DNA of 64,000 bases from Eubacterium limosum (GCF_000807675.2 NZ_CP019962.1:1364001-1428000), one strand, 5' to 3'. Positions 1 through 8,172 are shown, counted from the stretch's first letter. Translations and numbers: made by a program. Notes: generated by a model from the sequence alone, not told the origin.

Positions 1-984
1 GGCAGACAGGACCTGCGCCAGGTCATGACTCAGGAACGGATTGCGGAAAACGGCGAAAAATTCAAAAAGGTTTTTGAAAAATTCCTGACCTTTGAGGATG
101 ACAGAGCCATGATGGTTAACAACGCGGAATGGCTTCTGCCTTTAAACTATATTGGCTTCTTAAGAGATGTGGGCGCCCACTTCTCTGTCAACCGGATGCT
201 GACCGCAGAATGTTACAAATCCAGAATGGAAAAAGGCCTGACCTTCCTTGAATTTAACTACATGCTGCTGCAGGCCTATGACTTCTATGTACTGCACAAG
301 GACTATGGCTGTAAAATGCAGTTCGGCGGCAATGACCAGTGGTCTAATATCATCGCCGGGGCTGAGCTGGTGCGCCGCAAGGATGCCCAAACCGTATATG
401 GCATGACCTTCTCTCTGCTGACCACCAGCGAGGGCATTAAAATGGGTAAAACCGCCAAAGGCGCGCTGTGGCTTGATCCTGAAAAAACCTCACCCTACGA
501 GTTCTACCAGTACTGGCGGAATGTGGCGGACGCTGACGTTGAAAAATGCCTGGCAATGCTCACCTTCCTGCCCATGGATGAGGTTCACCGTCTGGGCGCT
601 CTGGAGGGTTCTGAAATCAATAAAGCCAAGGAAATTTTGGCCTATGAGGTTACCTCTATGGTTCACAGCAAGGAGGATGCAGACAAGGCGCAGGAAGCTT
701 CAAGAGCCTTATTTGCGGGCGGTGTGAAAACCGATGATATCCCGAGCGTGGACCTGTCAAGGGATGCGCTGGGCGACGGCATGGAAATCCTGACACTGCT
801 CGATGCGGCAGGCCTGATTCCGAGCAGGAGCGAAGGCCGCAGGCTGGTACAGCAGGGCGGTATTGAAGTGGACGGCAATAAGATTACAGACATCAAGGCG
901 CTTATCACACCGGCGGATTTCAAGGATGATGCCATCATCGTTAAAAAGGGCAAGAAAGTTTATCGTCAGATTAAATTAGTATAA
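1..984 (+). CDS. tyrS: Tyrosyl-tRNA synthetase, 5' end outside window
   Basis: Charges tRNA-Tyr with tyrosine in the cytoplasm. The reading frame is open from base 1, so the N-terminus, including the HIGH-type signature, lies upstream. Visible are the catalytic-core segment GGNDQWSNI, the class I KMSKS-type loop as KMGKT, and a C-terminal S4-like RNA-binding domain (IPSRSEGRRLVQQGGIEVDG). The TAA stop is at 982–984 and the next gene follows after 12 bases, so the two are probably cotranscribed. The cognate tRNA-Tyr gene sits 4.8 kb downstream. Assignment to TyrRS rather than TrpRS rests on the S4 domain and core motifs. Confidence 0.95.
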   Translation, partial: GRQDLRQVMTQERIAENGEKFKKVFEKFLTFEDDRAMMVNNAEWLLPLNYIGFLRDVGAHFSVNRMLTAECYKSRMEKGLTFLEFNYMLLQAYDFYVLHKDYGCKMQFGGNDQWSNIIAGAELVRRKDAQTVYGMTFSLLTTSEGIKMGKTAKGALWLDPEKTSPYEFYQYWRNVADADVEKCLAMLTFLPMDEVHRLGALEGSEINKAKEILAYEVTSMVHSKEDADKAQEASRALFAGGVKTDDIPSVDLSRDALGDGMEILTLLDAAGLIPSRSEGRRLVQQGGIEVDGNKITDIKALITPADFKDDAIIVKKGKKVYRQIKLV

Positions 985-996
985 GAGGTGACCGAA

Positions 997-2232
997 TTGA
1001 TTAGTTCAAATCCAGTGCGGGGCGCGCGTGATATTCTGCCCCGGGAAATGCTTATCCGGGATCAGCTAGAGCAGCAGATCCTGGCGATTTACAGAAGTCA
1101 TGGGTTCTCGCGGATTGAAACGCCGGCCCTTGAAAATATCGAATTGCTGCTCGGCAGCGACGGCGGCGAAAACCTGAAGATGCTCTTCACGGTTTTAAAG
1201 CGCGGCGACAAGCTTAAGGTTCATGAGGAAAGCACTGTGTCTGATCTCTGTGATATGGGCCTGCGCTTTGATCTGACCTTGCCGCTGAGCCGTTTTTACT
1301 CAAACAATGCCGGTGAGCTGGAAACGCCTTTTAAAGCCATCCAGATCGGCAACGTGTTCCGGGCGGAGCGCCCGCAGAAGGGGCGTTACCGTTCCTTCAA
1401 GCAGTGCGATATTGATATTATCGGCGATCCCACGGTATCGGCTGAGATGGAACTGATCAACACGACCTCCAAAGCACTCATGGCCATCGGCTTTGAGGGA
1501 TTCACCATCAAGGTGAATGACCGCAAGCTGCTGAACGCCTTTATCGCAAAGGCGGGCTTTAAGGAAGAGGATGCAGGCTCGGTCTGCATTTCCCTGGACA
1601 AGGCGGATAAGATCGGCGCGGACGGCGTGAAGAAGGAACTTATCGAAAAGGGCTATGATGAAGCCATGGTAAATGCTTTCGTGGACGAGGCGGCCACCGT
1701 TACGCTGGACAACATCGGCGACAAGGTTGACGAGCCTGAGGCGGTGGCAGACCTGAAAAAGGTTATTGAAACCAGCGCTGCCCTTTCTGGCGGCAGGTAT
1801 CAGGTTGTCTTTGACTTTACGCTGATCCGCGGCATGGGCTATTATACCGGCCAGATCTTTGAGGTGAGCTATGGGCCCTATGGCTTTTCCATTGCCGGCG
1901 GCGGGCGCTATGACAATATGATCGGCAAATACTCTAAAAACTCGGCTCCGGCGGTTGGCTTTTCCATCGGCTTTGAACGGATTGTCAATATCCTTCTGGA
2001 GGAACAGGCAGATAAGGCCGATGAAAACAAACGGCTCCTCCTGTTCTACGACGCGGGTAAGGACGCGATGACTGAGGTCATTCCCTACGCTGACAAGCTG
2101 AGGGCGGACGGCTATACGGTCAATCTGGTCGCCATGAAGAAAAAATTTGGCAAGCAGATCAATTATTACGAGGGCAAGGGCTACGGCGGATTCATGGTTT
2201 TTGGCAGAGACGAAGAAATAAAAGCATTTTAG
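997..2232 (+). CDS. hisS: Histidyl-tRNA synthetase-like class II enzyme (HisRS; HisZ possible)
   Basis: The start is set at TTG 997 because AGAGGTG (984–990) sits six bases upstream; a GTG at 988 lies inside that site. The protein begins with the HisRS/HisZ signature GARDILP. Motif 2 reads FRAERPQKGRYRSFKQ, the histidine-binding segments read RGMGYYTG and GGGRYDN, and motif 3 reads GFSIGFERI. The motif-2 continuation QCDIDIIG resembles the eukaryote-like bacterial HisRS branch more than E. coli HisRS. The C-terminal domain stops soon after its last recognisable strand (VFGRDEEIKAF), so the anticodon domain looks short. That leaves open a HisZ-like regulatory role in histidine biosynthesis. 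It follows tyrS closely. Confidence 0.7.
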   Translation: MISSNPVRGARDILPREMLIRDQLEQQILAIYRSHGFSRIETPALENIELLLGSDGGENLKMLFTVLKRGDKLKVHEESTVSDLCDMGLRFDLTLPLSRFYSNNAGELETPFKAIQIGNVFRAERPQKGRYRSFKQCDIDIIGDPTVSAEMELINTTSKALMAIGFEGFTIKVNDRKLLNAFIAKAGFKEEDAGSVCISLDKADKIGADGVKKELIEKGYDEAMVNAFVDEAATVTLDNIGDKVDEPEAVADLKKVIETSAALSGGRYQVVFDFTLIRGMGYYTGQIFEVSYGPYGFSIAGGGRYDNMIGKYSKNSAPAVGFSIGFERIVNILLEEQADKADENKRLLLFYDAGKDAMTEVIPYADKLRADGYTVNLVAMKKKFGKQINYYEGKGYGGFMVFGRDEEIKAF

Positions 2233-2241
2233 CAGTTTAAG

Positions 2242-2272
2242 GGCGTGGCTTTAGCACACGCCTTTCTCAGTT
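2242..2272 (+). terminator. Probable terminator after hisS
   Basis: The hairpin GGCGTG (2242–2247) / CACGCC (2257–2262) is followed by a T-rich tract. It would end the tyrS–hisS transcript. The stem is short and the tail is interrupted, so termination may be partial. Confidence 0.5.
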
Positions 2273-2307
2273 TTAATGCAAAAAATAAATGAACGGTAAG
2301 GAAAATT

Positions 2308-3474
2308 ATGAACAGACAAGTACATCTGATCGCGACGACAGCTTTTGGGCTGGAGAGCGTGGTAAAGGATGAAATTAAACGCCTGGGTTATGAGATCGAG
2401 GCGGTTGAAAACGGGCGGGTTTATTACACCGGTCCTCTTTCAGCCATTCCGGAATCCAATTTATGGCTGCGGTGCGCAGACCGGGTTCTGCTGAAAATGG
2501 GGCAGTTTCGGGCGGAAACCTTTGATACGCTCTTTGAAAAAACCAAGGCGCTGCCCTGGGAGGACTGGATTCCGGTGAAGGGGGTCTTTCCAGCGGCCAA
2601 GATCACCAGCGTAAAATCCAAGCTTTTCAGCAAATCGGACGGACAGCGGATTGTGAAAAAGGCAGTGGTTGAGCGGCTGAAAAAAGTCTACAATGTGGGC
2701 TGGTTTGAGGAAACCGAAGGTAATTATCCCATCCACATCCAGATTTTGAAAGATGAGGTGGTTTTGTCCATTGACACCAGCGGCTCTGGCCTGAACAAGC
2801 GCGGCTACAGACAGTACGGCAATGAGGCGCCGCTCAAGGAAACCATTGCCGCGGCACTGGTTTATCTGTCGCGCTGGCAGCCCCACCGTGTTTTCCTTGA
2901 CCCGCTATGCGGCTCTGGAACCATTGTCATCGAGGCGGCCTTGATGGGGAAAAACATCGCGCCGGGGTTAAAACGGAACTTTGCTTCTGAGGAATGGCCG
3001 GCGATACCAGCCCGACTGTGGGAGGAAGCGCGGGAAAATGCCCATGCGGCTGTCAATGACCGTGAATTCCGCCTTCTGGGGTCTGACATTGACCCGGCGG
3101 CGCTGAAGCAGGCGCGTATCAACGCAGAGCTGGCTGGCGTGAGTGGCTATGTGGCCTTCGAGAAGATGCCCGTGCAGTCCGTCGCCACCAAAAGACGCTA
3201 CGGGGTCATTGTCACCAATCCGCCCTACGGCGAGCGCATCGGTCAGGAAAAGGAGATTCAGGCACTCTACCGCGACATGGGCGAGGCGTTTTCAGGCCTG
3301 GAGGACTGGTCCTACTTTATTATCACCGGCTATCCGGAATTTGAGCGTTATTTCGGCAAAAAAGCCACGAAAAACCGCAAGCTCTACAACAGCACCATCA
3401 AAACCTATTTTTACCAGTATTTCGGCCCGCTGCCGCCCAGAAAGCGGCGCGAGGAGGCAGAGGACGACCGGTAG
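2308..3474 (+). CDS. THUMP-domain class I SAM-dependent rRNA methyltransferase (YpsC/RlmL-N type)
   Basis: Predicted 23S rRNA guanine-N2 methyltransferase resembling the N-terminal half of E. coli RlmL and B. subtilis YpsC. The N-terminal ~160 residues form a THUMP-like RNA-binding region. The Rossmann methyltransferase domain carries the SAM-loop DPLCGSGTIVIEAAL (about residues 196–210) and the catalytic NPPYGERIG, the usual NPPY of amino-methylating enzymes. Length (388 aa) fits the stand-alone family. The ATG follows AAGGAAA. The neighbouring rlmB also acts on 23S rRNA, but a hairpin separates the two genes. The exact target base cannot be read from sequence. Confidence 0.9.
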   Translation: MNRQVHLIATTAFGLESVVKDEIKRLGYEIEAVENGRVYYTGPLSAIPESNLWLRCADRVLLKMGQFRAETFDTLFEKTKALPWEDWIPVKGVFPAAKITSVKSKLFSKSDGQRIVKKAVVERLKKVYNVGWFEETEGNYPIHIQILKDEVVLSIDTSGSGLNKRGYRQYGNEAPLKETIAAALVYLSRWQPHRVFLDPLCGSGTIVIEAALMGKNIAPGLKRNFASEEWPAIPARLWEEARENAHAAVNDREFRLLGSDIDPAALKQARINAELAGVSGYVAFEKMPVQSVATKRRYGVIVTNPPYGERIGQEKEIQALYRDMGEAFSGLEDWSYFIITGYPEFERYFGKKATKNRKLYNSTIKTYFYQYFGPLPPRKRREEAEDDR

Positions 3475-3488
3475 ATTTTACCGGTCGT
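3464..3488 (+). terminator. Hairpin overlapping the stop of the rRNA methyltransferase gene
   Basis: A perfect 9-bp inverted repeat, ACGACCGGT (3464–3472) / ACCGGTCGT (3480–3488), overlaps the stop codon. There is no clear T tract, so it may be a weak terminator or an mRNA 3'-end stabiliser. Confidence 0.4.
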
Positions 3489-3553
3489 GAGAGATGTTTA
3501 ATCCAGCATTAATGATTCAATGTTAAAATAAAATAAAAATAAGCAGGTACAAA

Positions 3554-4405
3554 ATGAAAAAGAATGATCGTAAAAAGCCACGGAATGACCGTGGGCGGGA
3601 ACAGAAAAAGGAAAGCTATCACCGGGCGGACCTGAAGCGGCGCGACACGCGCAGACAGGACGATGAAGGGGACGACAGCTTTGTGATCGTGGGCAAAAAC
3701 CCCGTGATGGAAGCGCTTCGCTCAGAACAGCAGATGGATAAGCTTCTGATCCTCAAGGATAACAAAGACCATGTGCTGGGCGACATTGCCGAAAAGGCAC
3801 GCAAGCGGGGTATTGTGGTCCAGAGCGTTGAGAAGGTCAAGCTGGAGGGGCTGGCGGACGGACAGCCGCACCAGGGCGTGGCAGCGATGATGGCGCCCTT
3901 TCCCTACAGCAGCATCGAGGATGTGCTGGCAAAGGCAGACGCTAAGGGTGAGGAACCCCTTGTGGTGATCTTAGACCACCTGACCGATCCGCACAACCTG
4001 GGCGCGATTATCAGAAGCGCCAACCTCTGCGGGGTACACGGGGTCATTATTCCAAAACGCCGGTCGGCGAGCCTGACAGCCGTATCGGTCAAGGCATCCT
4101 CGGGCGCGGTGGCCCATACTCCCATTGTCAAGGTCGGAAACCTGACCCAGTGCATTGATGAGCTCAAGGCAAAGGGCTTCTGGATCATGGCAGCGGATAT
4201 GGACGGCGCGCCTTACTACAAAAACGATTTTAAGGGCAAGCTGGCCATTATCATCGGCAACGAGGGCAAGGGCATCAGCCCCAATGTGAAAAAACAGTGT
4301 GATTACAGTGTTTCGATTCCGCTTTACGGCGATATTGATTCTTTTAACGCGTCGGCCGCAGCGGCCATTATCCTGAGCGAGGCGGCCAGACAGCGCCACC
4401 AGTAG
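3554..4405 (+). CDS. rlmB: 23S rRNA 2'-O-methyltransferase, SpoU/TrmH family
   Basis: SPOUT-fold enzyme methylating a 2'-OH in the 23S peptidyl-transferase region. The first ~45 residues are highly charged (KKNDRKKPRNDRGREQKK...), an extension common in Clostridia. They are followed by the small substrate-binding domain, starting near VIVGKNPVMEAL, and the SpoU core: motif 1 DPHNLGAIIRSANLCGVHG, motif 2 IIGNEGKGIS, motif 3 IPLYGDIDSFNASAAAAI. The latter two form the knot that binds SAM. It directly precedes the NYN ribonuclease gene and sigH, the order seen in Bacillus (rlmB–yacP–sigH), which supports RlmB over other TrmH paralogues. Confidence 0.93.
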   Translation: MKKNDRKKPRNDRGREQKKESYHRADLKRRDTRRQDDEGDDSFVIVGKNPVMEALRSEQQMDKLLILKDNKDHVLGDIAEKARKRGIVVQSVEKVKLEGLADGQPHQGVAAMMAPFPYSSIEDVLAKADAKGEEPLVVILDHLTDPHNLGAIIRSANLCGVHGVIIPKRRSASLTAVSVKASSGAVAHTPIVKVGNLTQCIDELKAKGFWIMAADMDGAPYYKNDFKGKLAIIIGNEGKGISPNVKKQCDYSVSIPLYGDIDSFNASAAAAIILSEAARQRHQ

Positions 4406-4473
4406 GGGCGGTCTGCTTTGAACCGTACCGCGGCGGAGCGCAGGATTATGCAGAATGAAGGGAGGTGTCAAAA

Positions 4474-4995
4474 TTGAAAACCTATCTGATTGTCGACGGC
4501 TACAATGTGATCCACCATTTGGCTGAGATGAAAGGGCTGACCGATTTTAGCCTGGAGGAGGCCCGGGAGGATCTGATCGAGCAGCTGAACAGCTACAGCG
4601 GGCTGATGGGCTATGAGACGGTTTTGGTTTTTGACGCCTATTCCCAGGAAAACGCCTCGCGGCGCGAGGAGATACGGGGACGCATCAAGGTGGTCTTTAC
4701 CGAAAAAAACAAAACCGCCGACACCTATATTGAAAAACTGGTATTCAGCCTGCCCAGGCCCTACACGGTCAAAGTGGTTACCTCGGACTATACACTCCAG
4801 CGTGTGGTGCTGGCAAACGGCGGGGAGCGGGTGCCGTCCCGCGAACTGATTCAGGCCATGGCTGAGAGCGCGAAGCAGGTCAGAAAGCAGTACCGCCAGA
4901 ATGAGAGCGGTACCCGCAACAAGCTGGAGGATTACATGGACGACGAGGTGCTGTCCGTTATGAAAGAACTGAGAAAAGGAAATGTGGAGGATTGA
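4474..4995 (+). CDS. rae1: NYN-domain ribonuclease of the YacP/Rae1 family
   Basis: PIN-like NYN nuclease; B. subtilis Rae1 cleaves mRNA in the ribosomal A site. The start is TTG 4474, seven bases after GGAGGT (4461–4466); the in-frame GTG 4465 lies inside that site. The fold is recognisable from LIVDGYNVIHHL (first catalytic Asp), VLVFDAYS and VVTSDYTLQ, which place the acidic metal ligands. The C-terminus is a basic helix followed by an acidic tail. Its stop overlaps the sigH start by one base, implying translational coupling. Confidence 0.88.
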   Translation: MKTYLIVDGYNVIHHLAEMKGLTDFSLEEAREDLIEQLNSYSGLMGYETVLVFDAYSQENASRREEIRGRIKVVFTEKNKTADTYIEKLVFSLPRPYTVKVVTSDYTLQRVVLANGGERVPSRELIQAMAESAKQVRKQYRQNESGTRNKLEDYMDDEVLSVMKELRKGNVED

Positions 4996-5570
4996 TGGAC
5001 AAGGATCTGGAACTTGTGAAAAAAGCCCAGGGCGGCGATAAGGAAGCAGTGGTGACCATTGTGGAAAAATACCGCTGTGTGGTGACGCAGAAGGCCCGGC
5101 CTTTTTACTACATCGGCGGCGACCAGGAGGATCTGATCCAGGAGGGCATGATCGCACTGCTGGGCGCGATCTGGGATTACCGTGAGGACCGGGGTACAAG
5201 CTTTAAAACCTTTGCCGGCCTGTGTGTGGAAAACCGTATAAAAAGTGTGGTCACAAAAGCGAAACGGCCGAAGCACAGCCCAATGGGCGATACGGTCTCC
5301 CTGTATTCACCCATTTCAGAGGACGATCCGGAGACCACGCTGCTGGATCTGGTGGCCTCCACCGCGGCGCTGGACCCTGATGAGGAGCTGGTGACCCGTG
5401 AGGCTGTCGAGCATTTCAGCCAGGTGGCTAAGAGTGAGCTCTCAGAGCTGGAAAAGCAGGTGCTTTATTTTTACCTGAAGGGCGCGTCCCACCAGGAGAT
5501 CAGCGATAAGATCGGCCGGTCGAAAAAGGCTGTGGACAACGCGATCCAGCGTATCCGAAAAAAAATCTAA
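4995..5570 (+). CDS. sigH: RNA polymerase sigma factor, sigma-H family
   Basis: Sigma-70 family factor that, in sporulating Bacillota, directs early-stationary and competence/sporulation genes. ATG 4995 is preferred over TTG 4992, with GTGGAGG just upstream. Region 2 is clear: KARPFYYIGGDQEDLIQEG and GTSFKTFAGLCVENRI. Region 4 is the helix-turn-helix HQEISDKIGRSKKAVDNAIQ. Length (191 aa) is slightly below the Bacillus protein. Context after rlmB–rae1 matches Bacillus, but the rpmG–secE–nusG genes that usually follow are absent here. Confidence 0.93.
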   Translation: MDKDLELVKKAQGGDKEAVVTIVEKYRCVVTQKARPFYYIGGDQEDLIQEGMIALLGAIWDYREDRGTSFKTFAGLCVENRIKSVVTKAKRPKHSPMGDTVSLYSPISEDDPETTLLDLVASTAALDPDEELVTREAVEHFSQVAKSELSELEKQVLYFYLKGASHQEISDKIGRSKKAVDNAIQRIRKKI

Positions 5571-5588
5571 AAATTTTAATAAAACCCC

Positions 5589-5617
5589 TTGACTATCCTA
5601 TCAGAATAGAGTATCAT
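5589..5617 (+). promoter_or_regulatory. Sigma-A promoter for the tRNA-Tyr/tRNA-Thr transcript
   Basis: TTGACT (5589–5594), a 17-bp spacer and TATCAT (5612–5617) form a near-consensus promoter directly after sigH. The predicted transcript would begin near 5624 and include the first structured element, both tRNAs and the element between them. Confidence 0.8.
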
Positions 5618-5637
5618 ATAGAAGCTGTCGATGTTGA

Positions 5638-5752
5638 GTCCGAATTTGCGAAGCGAATTTGGCAGCACGCATAGAGCGTGCGGTAACGAGACAAACGCAA
5701 ATGACACGGAAATTCTATTGAATAGTTATATAATTTCCGAAGCATTTGTGAT
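5638..5752 (+). ncRNA. Structured RNA element, copy A (tRNA-Tyr leader)
   Basis: First of three copies of one secondary structure. Hairpin 1 is a 10-bp stem, 5640–5649/5653–5662, with G·T pairs. Hairpin 2 is GCACGC (5665–5670)/GCGTGC (5676–5681). A conserved single-stranded stretch (GGTAACGAGACAAACGCAAA) follows. A closing stem CGCAAAT (5696–5702)/ATTTGTG (5744–5750) then encloses hairpin 3 (CGGAAATT 5707–5714/AATTTCCG 5732–5739). The copies differ mostly where pairing is kept, so it is likely transcribed and folded. Function and family are unknown; it could be a processing or spacer element of the tRNA operon. Confidence 0.7.
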
Positions 5753-5760
5753 CCTTCTAT

Positions 5761-5845
5761 GGGGAGATGCCCGAGTGGCTAAAGGGGGCGGACTGTAAAT
5801 CCGTTGACTGAGTCTACGATGGTTCGAATCCATCTCTCCCCACCA
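5761..5845 (+). tRNA. tRNA-Tyr (GTA)
   Basis: Class II tRNA with acceptor stem GGGGAGA/TCTCCCC, discriminator A and encoded CCA (5843–5845). The anticodon loop is CTGTAAA, giving anticodon GTA. A long variable arm, typical of bacterial tRNA-Tyr, precedes the T arm GGTTCGAATCC. It lies in the same transcript as tRNA-Thr. Confidence 0.97.
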
Positions 5846-5852
5846 ACGTTTT

Positions 5853-5978
5853 GTCCAAATTTACGGAGTAAATTTGGTAGTGCGCATGGAGCGTTAGCGG
5901 GCGCACGGCAACAAAACTAACGCAGATGACGAAGCAATTATCCGATAAGGATAATCGAATTGCTAAGGAATCTACGAT
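5853..5978 (+). ncRNA. Structured RNA element, copy B (tRNA-Tyr/tRNA-Thr spacer)
   Basis: Second copy of the same fold. Hairpin 1 is 5855–5864/5868–5877 with ten Watson–Crick pairs. Hairpin 2 is GTGCGC (5880–5885)/GCGCAC (5901–5906) with an enlarged loop. The conserved GGCAACA...CGCAGATGAC follows. The closing stem is CGCAGAT (5921–5927)/ATCTACG (5970–5976) with one mismatch, enclosing hairpin 3 built on ATTATCC/GGATAAT. It fills nearly the whole spacer between the two tRNAs. Confidence 0.7.
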
Positions 5979-5989
5979 CCTTTATACAT

Positions 5990-6065
5990 GCCCTTGTAGC
6001 TCAGTAGGTAGAGCACCACCATGGTAAGGTGGGGGTCTCCGGTTCGAATCCGGACAAGGGCTCCA
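5990..6065 (+). tRNA. tRNA-Thr (GGT)
   Basis: Cloverleaf with acceptor GCCCTTG/CAAGGGC, discriminator T and encoded CCA (6063–6065). The D arm is AGCTCAGTAGGTAGAGC, the anticodon loop is ATGGTAA (anticodon GGT) and the T arm is CCGGTTCGAATCCGG. A terminator follows 14 bases downstream. Confidence 0.97.
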
Positions 6066-6079
6066 TACACAGAGATTTA

Positions 6080-6138
6080 AGCAGCTTTTAGAAGCTGCTT
6101 TTTTTATGCCGGTCGTCTATTTTGGCGACCGGTTTTTT
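6080..6138 (+). terminator. Tandem intrinsic terminators after tRNA-Thr
   Basis: The first hairpin, AGCAGCTT/AAGCTGCT (6080–6099), runs into T8. The second, 6109–6117/6124–6132 (CCGGTCGTC/GGCGACCGG), runs into T6. Together they should efficiently end the tRNA transcript. Confidence 0.88.
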
Positions 6139-6255
6139 CTTGCCAATTTTCTGTTTGGGCAGGCTTTCCGCTGCTTATCCGGGAAACAGGAGATCACAGA
6201 CTGGCATGGGTTAGGGCAAGACTAAATGGGTGCAAAGACACAAACTAAGAGCAGA

Positions 6256-6349
6256 GTGTGAACATTTCACAAAAAATCACACCGATGTCACATTTTCGGC
6301 GTGACAAGTTTTTTTGGGAATTGCGGTTACAGGCAAAAGACAGTATGAT
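6256..6349 (+). promoter_or_regulatory. Promoter of the InlB-repeat gene with two upstream dyads
   Basis: TTGCGG (6321–6326), 17 bp and TATGAT (6344–6349) form a plausible promoter. Upstream are two perfect dyads: TGTGAA-CAT-TTCACA (6257–6271) and TGTCAC/GTGACA (6286–6306). They lie 15–60 bp above the -35 box, a position suited to an activator. The bound regulator is unknown. The rest of 6139–6443 shows no gene. Confidence 0.5.
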
Positions 6350-6443
6350 TTAAGGACGATTATCAGAAAAGAATGTCTTTTAAATATTCTTGTTTATGAA
6401 GACAGCGGCGTTGTTAAATGATATTTTTTAAAGGAGAAATTAA

Positions 6444-7688
6444 ATGAAACAAAGAAATTCCACTAAGATAACGGGTTCACTGTATCTGCTGGCCTGCCTG
6501 ATTCTGCTTTTAGGCTTTTCGCCCTTTACGGTGGCCCAGGCCGCCACGGACAGCCCCACCTCCTATCAGGTTGTGTTTGACCCCGAGGATGGGAGCAGCT
6601 ACAAGGACTGGCATAAGGTGACCGTACCGGAGGGCGGAAAGATAACAGATAGGCCCGCCGATCCCCAAAAGGAAGGGTTTGTTTTTGAGGGATGGGCATA
6701 CGCATATGAAGAAGACGGCAGCCCAATGTTGTGGAACTTTGAGACGGATGTTGTGAGTGAAAACACCACTTTATGGGCGGTCTGGGGAAAAACCTGCCAG
6801 GTCGTATTTGACCCGGAAAATGGGACGGGCTACAGTGACTGGTATAAGGTAACCGTTCCAGAGGGCGGAAAAATAACGGATCAGCCTACCGATCCTCAGA
6901 AGGAAGGGTTTGTTTTTGAGGGATGGGCGTACGCATACGGTGAAGGCGGCAGCCCAATGTTATGGAACTTTGAGACCGATGTCGTGAGTGAAAATACTAC
7001 CTTATGGGCAGTCTGGGAAAATGGAACCATCGTTGCCTTTGACCCGGATGACGGAACGACAGAGTATCCGGATTTTTATAAAACAGTTGTCAAACCCGGG
7101 GACAAAGTGACAGACATCCCCGCCGATCCGCAGCGTGAAGGATACGTCTTCGGAGGATGGGCATACGCGTATGATGAAAATGGAAAGCCTCTGCTCTGGG
7201 ATTTTAACCGCCCGGTCGGGGACGAAAACATGACGTTATGGGCAGTGTGGAACAAGGCTTACCTCGTTGTATTTGATTCGGAAAACGGAACGGAATATAA
7301 GGACTGGTTTAAACTGACGGTGTCCGAAGGCGGCAAAATTTCAGTTAAGCCGGACAACCCGGTAAAGGATGGTTATGTCTTTAATGGATGGTACAGCCAT
7401 CTGGATGCTGACGGCAAGCCTGTTTACTGGAATTTTGATAAAGATGCGGTGACCGGCAACATGACGTTATGGGCATCATGGAGCAGAGAAGATAACGGTA
7501 ATCATGCCACAGGAGGCAATGGGACGGCAGGAGCAGACAATAACAGCGCTGGAAATATTCAGGACAAGACAGATACATCCGGCAAGAACCCGACGACTGG
7601 TAATGAAGGCAATTACTTTTTAGGCTTTTTGGCAGTCCTGGGCGTCCTGTCCTTTGGGACGCTTGCTCTGCTGAAAAACCAGAGATAA
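6444..7688 (+). CDS. Secreted surface protein with four InlB-type B repeats and a cell-wall sorting signal
   Basis: Residues 1–35 are a signal peptide (charged start, LLACLILLLGF, AQAA cleavage site). Four ~75-residue repeats of the InlB B-repeat/Listeria–Bacteroides type follow at about 41–115, 117–191, 193–268 and 270–345. Each opens like VVFDPEDG and closes TLWAVW. Repeats 1 and 2 are nearly identical in DNA, implying recent duplication. A Gly/Asn/Thr-rich linker leads to NPTTG (about 382–386), a hydrophobic stretch and KNQR, the layout of a sortase substrate with an NPxTG motif in place of LPxTG. These repeats normally act as stalks or adhesive modules. The gene is monocistronic and ligand unknown. 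Confidence 0.85.
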   Translation: MKQRNSTKITGSLYLLACLILLLGFSPFTVAQAATDSPTSYQVVFDPEDGSSYKDWHKVTVPEGGKITDRPADPQKEGFVFEGWAYAYEEDGSPMLWNFETDVVSENTTLWAVWGKTCQVVFDPENGTGYSDWYKVTVPEGGKITDQPTDPQKEGFVFEGWAYAYGEGGSPMLWNFETDVVSENTTLWAVWENGTIVAFDPDDGTTEYPDFYKTVVKPGDKVTDIPADPQREGYVFGGWAYAYDENGKPLLWDFNRPVGDENMTLWAVWNKAYLVVFDSENGTEYKDWFKLTVSEGGKISVKPDNPVKDGYVFNGWYSHLDADGKPVYWNFDKDAVTGNMTLWASWSREDNGNHATGGNGTAGADNNSAGNIQDKTDTSGKNPTTGNEGNYFLGFLAVLGVLSFGTLALLKNQR

Positions 7689-7922
7689 CAACAGGCCATT
7701 GAGAGGTGATGAATAAGAAGAAAGCAAAGGCCTGGAGAGCTCCGAGGGAGACTGTGTGAGCTGTTGGGTTGCGGTCTGTGACCAGGGATAAAATGCCTTT
7801 GATAAATGGATTGGGAGAAAAGCGCAGGTCTGTGTTTAAAAAGGGCAGACGCCGGGTATAAATATTTCTGAACACACAGACCTCTTATTTTAACGAACAA
7901 TTCACTCTCCCAATTTTCTCTC

Positions 7923-7956
7923 AGAAAGCCCCGGCCACCGCAGGCCGGGGCTTTCT
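7923..7956. terminator. Strong bidirectional terminator
   Basis: A 14-bp arm pair (7923–7936/7943–7956; core AAAGCCCCGGCC) with T- and A-rich flanks serves the InlB-repeat transcript. The stretch 7689–7922 before it contains no gene I can support. Confidence 0.85.
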
Positions 7957-7976
7957 TCAGCGTGTCAAAAACTTGA

Positions 7977-8158
7977 GAGACTGCGCCTTTTATCCAGATA
8001 ACAAAAAAGATCCAGACGCTGGGGTAAACGGACAGGAATTTTGCCGCGCGATAGGGATAGCCGGACACTGGCGGGATCAGGCATCCACTTTAGTGAAGAA
8101 GATATCCTTGCGGGGCAGTGCCCGCAGGACGCTTTTTCTTTCTTAAGGAAAAAGGCAT
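7977..8158. repeat. Diverged solitary copy of the 243-bp repeat
   Basis: Begins with GAGACTGCGCCTTTTATCCA, identical to the left end of the three units at 10918–11646. It also keeps the blocks CCGGACACTGG, GAAGAAGATAT and GCAGTGCCCGCAG in the same order. The right end is poorly preserved. Similarity across a 2.8-kb gap shows a dispersed repeat family. Confidence 0.8.
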
Positions 8159-8172
8159 TTACTTAAGGTGAT

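Noticed and set aside
4468-5276. Long minus-strand open frames opposite rae1 and sigH
   Set aside because: They are shadows of well-identified plus-strand genes with low-complexity, implausible translations.
5638-5752. T-box riboswitch before tRNA-Tyr
   Set aside because: No T-box sequence (GGTGGNACCGCG-like) or specifier loop, and it precedes tRNA genes rather than a synthetase gene.
6257-6271. CRP/FNR-type binding site
   Set aside because: TGTGA and TCACA are five rather than six bases apart and no CRP-family gene is near, so only a generic dyad is reported.
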